Shown piece by piece: positions 61,301-64,000 of a stretch of 64,000 nucleotides of DNA. The notes under the pieces were generated by a model. The model was not told the origin of the DNA. It was given only the letters and a program-made list of their open reading frames with translations, and did no database searches. Numbering within the stretch: the stretch's first letter is position 1; each line of letters starts with the position of its first letter. The position numbers were made by a program, and so were the translations under genes. The stretch covers positions 186,001 to 250,000 of the forward strand of contig SVNZ01000001.1 in the NCBI GenBank assembly GCA_015066595.1, given 5' to 3'. The DNA comes from Oscillospiraceae bacterium (GTDB lineage Bacteria > Bacillota > Clostridia > Oscillospirales > Acutalibacteraceae).

Positions 61301-61497
61301 ATATAAACTTTGTCAGCGATTGTAGTATCAGTCATGATGGTAGCCGGGTTAGAGTTTACGAGCACGACCTCATAACCTTCTTCTTTGAGTGCGAGACAAG
61401 CCTGTGTGCCTGCATAATCAAACTCAGCAGCCTGTCCAATGACGATAGGACCTGAGCCAATGATCAATACCTTTTTAATGTCTGTTCTTTTTGCCAT
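58321..61497 (-). CDS. carB: Carbamoyl phosphate synthase, large subunit
   Basis: CarB makes carbamoyl phosphate from bicarbonate, ammonia and two ATP. The 1058-residue protein shows the duplicated ATP-grasp organisation: the first half begins [26 protein letters not shown] and the second [24 protein letters not shown]. An oligomerisation domain lies between them and the MGS-like allosteric domain at the end ([18 protein letters not shown]). The partner glutaminase carA, usually adjacent, is not found here: pyrC is directly upstream and pyrK directly downstream. Confidence 0.97.
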   Translation of the reverse strand: [1058 protein letters not shown]

Positions 61498-61543
61498 AAT
61501 TCTTCTCCTAACTAGCCTTGTGGCGAAATTTTATCGAAAAGGT

Positions 61544-62752
61544 TTAGCCTTTATATACTATTTTTCCATTATGAATGGTTGCGATACATTTTCCGAAGAG
61601 CTTTTCACCTTGAAACGGTGTTGCTTTTCCCATAGACAAGAATTCATCAGGGTTCACAACGTAGTCACAATTCAAGTCCCAAACTGTAAAATCACAGCCA
61701 CCGTTAATATTAAAACGTTTCCTAGGATTATCACACAAGAGCTCAACAGCCTTTTCAAGAGTAATGATTCCAGTTTTAACTAAATGCGTGTAAATAATCG
61801 GAAATGCTATTTCAAGACCAACAATGCCAAAAGCACTTTTTTCAAGCCCTTTTGACTTTTCTTCAGCAGAATGCGGTGCGTGATCAGTTGCAATCATATC
61901 AATCGTTCCGTCAACAACACCTTCTAATAATGCTTTCTTATCTTCTTTTGACCTGAGAGGCGGATTCATTTTGAACCTACCGTCTTCTAGAAGATCATTT
62001 TCATCAAAAACCAGGTAGTGTGGTGCTGTTTCACAGGTTACATCAACACCTCTTGCTTTTGCTTTTCTTATAAGTTCAACACTTTCTTTTGTTGAAATAT
62101 GACAAACGTGATATTTACATCCAATTTCTTCAGCAAGTTTTATATCACGCTCTATCTGAATGTATTCGCTCTCGCTGCAGATACCTCTGTGATTATACCT
62201 TTTGGCATATACACCATCATGAATATATCCACCTTTTAAAAGCTCATTCACTTCACAATGAGCAACGATCATTTTATCAAGTGCCCTTGCTTTGAGCATA
62301 GCCTGCTTCATCAAATTTTCACTTTGCACACCACGACCGTCATCTGAGAACGCTATAATTCTATCAGCTATGGAACCCATATCGGATAGTTCTTCTCCCA
62401 TCTGGGATACTGTTATAGCACCGTATGGATAAACATCTACGACTGCATCTTTTTCAATGATATCAAGCTGAAGCTGTAGATTTTCCATATTATCAGGTAC
62501 AGGATTCAAGTTAGGCATAGTGCAAACAGCAGTATATCCACCGCGTGCCGCACATTGTGAACCTGTCTTTATAGTCTCTTTATAAGAAAAGCCCGGCTCA
62601 CGAAAATGCACATGCACATCGCAAAAGCCGGGTAAAATTGTGAAATTAGAATTATTAAATTCGGCAACAACACTATCACCTGATAGGCACTGGCGCATAT
62701 CAGAAACAAAAGAGGAACTACCAATTACATTAGCTTTTATTAACTTTGACAT
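61544..62752 (-). CDS. pyrC: Dihydroorotase
   Basis: PyrC cyclises carbamoyl aspartate to dihydroorotate. The 402-residue protein is a type I amidohydrolase with the zinc motif FCDVHVHFREPG, a later YHVCHISTKESVELIR (second-site His residues), and DMIATDHAPHS with the catalytic Asp. The metal-bridging residue of this type (Asp or carboxylated Lys) was not assigned. It is first in the pyr operon, behind an attenuator leader, with AGGAGG before ATG 62752. Confidence 0.95.
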   Translation of the reverse strand: MSKLIKANVIGSSSFVSDMRQCLSGDSVVAEFNNSNFTILPGFCDVHVHFREPGFSYKETIKTGSQCAARGGYTAVCTMPNLNPVPDNMENLQLQLDIIEKDAVVDVYPYGAITVSQMGEELSDMGSIADRIIAFSDDGRGVQSENLMKQAMLKARALDKMIVAHCEVNELLKGGYIHDGVYAKRYNHRGICSESEYIQIERDIKLAEEIGCKYHVCHISTKESVELIRKAKARGVDVTCETAPHYLVFDENDLLEDGRFKMNPPLRSKEDKKALLEGVVDGTIDMIATDHAPHSAEEKSKGLEKSAFGIVGLEIAFPIIYTHLVKTGIITLEKAVELLCDNPRKRFNINGGCDFTVWDLNCDYVVNPDEFLSMGKATPFQGEKLFGKCIATIHNGKIVYKG

Positions 62753-62891
62753 ATAACATTCCTCCTAAAAACACAAAAAGCCTTACATAGACAGTAAGGC
62801 TTTGAACACACAAAATCACAGCACAGCATATCTGTGCCAAATTTTTAATTGAACAAATCTTACCGATCTCTCTGTATCGCTTTAAAGATTT
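62753..62891 (-). promoter_or_regulatory. pyr operon leader with PyrR-type attenuator
   Basis: On the - strand the leader starts with a stem-loop, AATCTT..CGAT / ATCG..AAGATT (62890-62856), whose loop ACAGAGAG resembles the CNGNGAG core of PyrR-binding loops in Firmicutes. A second hairpin GCACAG/CTGTGC (62837-62821) follows, and then a terminator. This is the layout of PyrR-dependent transcription attenuation by UMP. No pyrR gene is in the window. The pair closing the loop departs from the B. subtilis consensus. Confidence 0.65.
62773..62803 (-). terminator. Attenuator terminator upstream of pyrC
   Basis: On the - strand AAAGCCTTAC (62803-62794) pairs with GTAAGGCTTT (62786-62777) around TGTCTAT, followed by further T residues. 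It lies about 20 bases before the pyrC start codon and inside the leader transcript, as expected for attenuation. Confidence 0.88.
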
Positions 62892-62896
62892 ATTTA

Positions 62897-62925
62897 ATTA
62901 TAACACTCAAGTGGTTTACTGTCAA
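62897..62925 (-). promoter_or_regulatory. Perfect consensus sigma-A promoter of the pyr operon
   Basis: On the - strand TTGACA (62925-62920), 17 bases, TATAAT (62902-62897). Transcription would start near 62890, exactly at the first arm of the PyrR-type stem-loop. Confidence 0.88.
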
Positions 62926-63068
62926 CAAATTAGAACTTAAAAATAACTATTTAGACTCAATTCCGCAAAACATCTAAATATATCAAAACACACGGAAAAA
63001 CATTGTATAATCTAACAAAACATATTTTTCTAAAAGAAATAATGACCAACAAATATTATTATGTACAT

Positions 63069-64000
63069 TTACAAGACGCTTATCAACGCATTAACATCGT
63101 CAATGGTAGTAGCCCAACTGGAAGCAAATCGCACAACAGTATGGTTGTCATCTAATTTCTCCCAAAAACCAAAAGAAACTTGATCCTTTAGTTGTTCCAG
63201 TTTTTCATTGTCAAGAACAACAAAAATCTGGTTTGTGATAGTCTCGATAAAAAACTTATAACCCTTCTGAGCAAACGCTTTTCTCATCATATCAGCCATC
63301 TCAATAGCGTGACGACTGATTTTAAAATATAAATCATCTGTAAAGAGAGTGTCAAACTGAACGCCGAGAACTCTTCCTTTTGCGAGCAATGCTCCATGTT
63401 GCTTAATACTGGAAAAAAATCGCTTAGGCGCATTATTATGTGTAAACACAACAGCTTCTCCGCACAAAGCACCAACTTTTGTACCGCCAATATAAAAAAC
63501 ATCGCAAAGCCTTGCAATATCCTCTAAAGTGACATCTGTACCATTACTCATCAAACCATATCCAAGACGAGCTCCATCTAAATACAGTGGAATATCATAC
63601 TCTTTACATACAGCCGAAAGCGACTCAAGCTCGTTAAGACTATATAGCGTTCCGTATTCAGTAGGATGAGAAACATACACCATACCAGGAAAAACAACGT
63701 GTTCGTGATTTTCATCAGAATAGAAATCAAAGAGCAATCTAGATACGTCATTCGCGTTTACTTTACCGTGCTTATGCTCAACAGTGATAACTTTATGACC
63801 GGTATATTCGATAGCTCCTGACTCATGACCGTTTATGTGTCCTGTATTAGCACACACTACTCCCTCTGTATCGTGCAACATCGTATCAATGACAATTTGA
63901 TTAGTCTGCGTACCACCAGTCAGAAGAAAAACCTGTGCATCTTCCCTTTTACATAGTGCTTTTATTTTACTTTTTGCAGACAGGCTGTACTTATCTCCAC
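63069..64000 (-). CDS. ltaE: Low-specificity L-threonine aldolase family protein (5' end outside window)
   Basis: This PLP enzyme of the beta-eliminating lyase family cleaves L-threonine or allo-threonine to glycine and acetaldehyde. The frame is open to the window edge (codons for GDKYSLSAKSKIKALC near 63960-64000), so the gene starts just outside, probably within about 20 codons. Visible are LLTGGTQTNQIVIDTML, the Asp of LYLDGARLGYG that contacts PLP, and the PLP lysine in FYIGGTKVGALCGEA. The product is close to the usual 340 residues. It may supply glycine, a purine precursor, but no regulatory link to pur is visible. Confidence 0.88.
   Translation of the reverse strand, partial: GDKYSLSAKSKIKALCKREDAQVFLLTGGTQTNQIVIDTMLHDTEGVVCANTGHINGHESGAIEYTGHKVITVEHKHGKVNANDVSRLLFDFYSDENHEHVVFPGMVYVSHPTEYGTLYSLNELESLSAVCKEYDIPLYLDGARLGYGLMSNGTDVTLEDIARLCDVFYIGGTKVGALCGEAVVFTHNNAPKRFFSSIKQHGALLAKGRVLGVQFDTLFTDDLYFKISRHAIEMADMMRKAFAQKGYKFFIETITNQIFVVLDNEKLEQLKDQVSFGFWEKLDDNHTVVRFASSWATTIDDVNALISVL

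Larger units (their letters stand above)
62753..63068. other. Intergenic region with the pyr promoter and leader
   Basis: This 316-base stretch holds the pyr attenuator leader (62753-62891) and promoter (62897-62925). The remaining 143 bases up to the threonine aldolase stop codon are AT-rich, and I see no gene or clear terminator there. TATAAT occurs near 63006 on the + strand without a recognisable -35 box. Confidence 0.7.

Noticed and set aside
63001..63012. + strand promoter with TATAAT near 63006
   Set aside because: There is no suitable -35 box, and transcription would only run antisense into the threonine aldolase gene. The region is simply AT-rich.

Overview
This window comes from the chromosome of a low-GC, endospore-forming Firmicute, most likely a member of class Clostridia (Oscillospiraceae/Ruminococcaceae or a close relative). 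The evidence is the AT-rich sequence, strong AGGAGG-type ribosome binding sites with frequent TTG and GTG starts, consensus sigma-A promoters, the Firmicute order tig-clpP-clpX-lon-engB, and sporulation genes (sigK, a cwlD-like amidase, cwlJ with a gerQ-like partner). The exact family is inference. Nearly all of the window is housekeeping sequence. I found no phage, transposon, CRISPR array or defence island.

Layout. 1-16.9 kb: every gene is on the + strand: the ileS 3' end, lspA, rluD-type synthase, rplS behind a structured leader, lepB, rbgA, rnhB, yraN, an M19 dipeptidase, thrC from a perfect consensus promoter, a phosphoesterase, then tig, clpP, clpX, lon, engB and a lysA-like decarboxylase ending in a strong terminator. 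17-18.6 kb: a Xer recombinase gene on the - strand is followed by a 672-base AT-rich non-coding stretch that holds a dif-like palindrome and a broken copy of part of the recombinase gene. Transcription polarity switches here. 18.6-25.2 kb: a - strand operon runs deoC-deoD-deoB-cdd-udp-cwlD-radA-DUF6873-like. 25.4-34 kb is mixed: feoAB, sigK, prfC, hemW, a cwlJ-gerQ pair, tRNA-Ser(CGA), a Cys-cluster protein and a DUF975 membrane protein.

33.8-39.8 kb: one - strand operon holds molybdate uptake (modABC) and molybdopterin cofactor genes (moaA, moaC, MOSC, a molybdopterin-binding protein, mogA). moaD and moaE are not present. 39.8-42.4 kb: gltS and a PlsC-type acyltransferase carrying a zinc ribbon.

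42.5-62.9 kb: about 20 kb of co-directional nucleotide synthesis genes. The pyr operon (pyrC-carB-pyrK-pyrD-pyrF-pyrE-pyrB-pyrI, without carA) starts from a perfect promoter and a PyrR-type attenuator leader. The pur operon (purE-purC-purF-purM-purN-purO-purH-purD-purL) starts from a ZTP riboswitch whose terminator stem can be traced base by base. The pur set makes IMP with separate AICAR transformylase and PurO-type cyclohydrolase proteins. Its PurF lacks the N-terminal catalytic cysteine. The window ends inside a threonine aldolase gene.

The points most worth a second look are the dif-like palindrome beside xer at the polarity switch, the PurF without a glutaminase nucleophile, the hairpin that buries the sigK ribosome binding site, the ZTP riboswitch, and the divergent cwlJ-gerQ pair. 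I do not see a clearly new multi-gene system.
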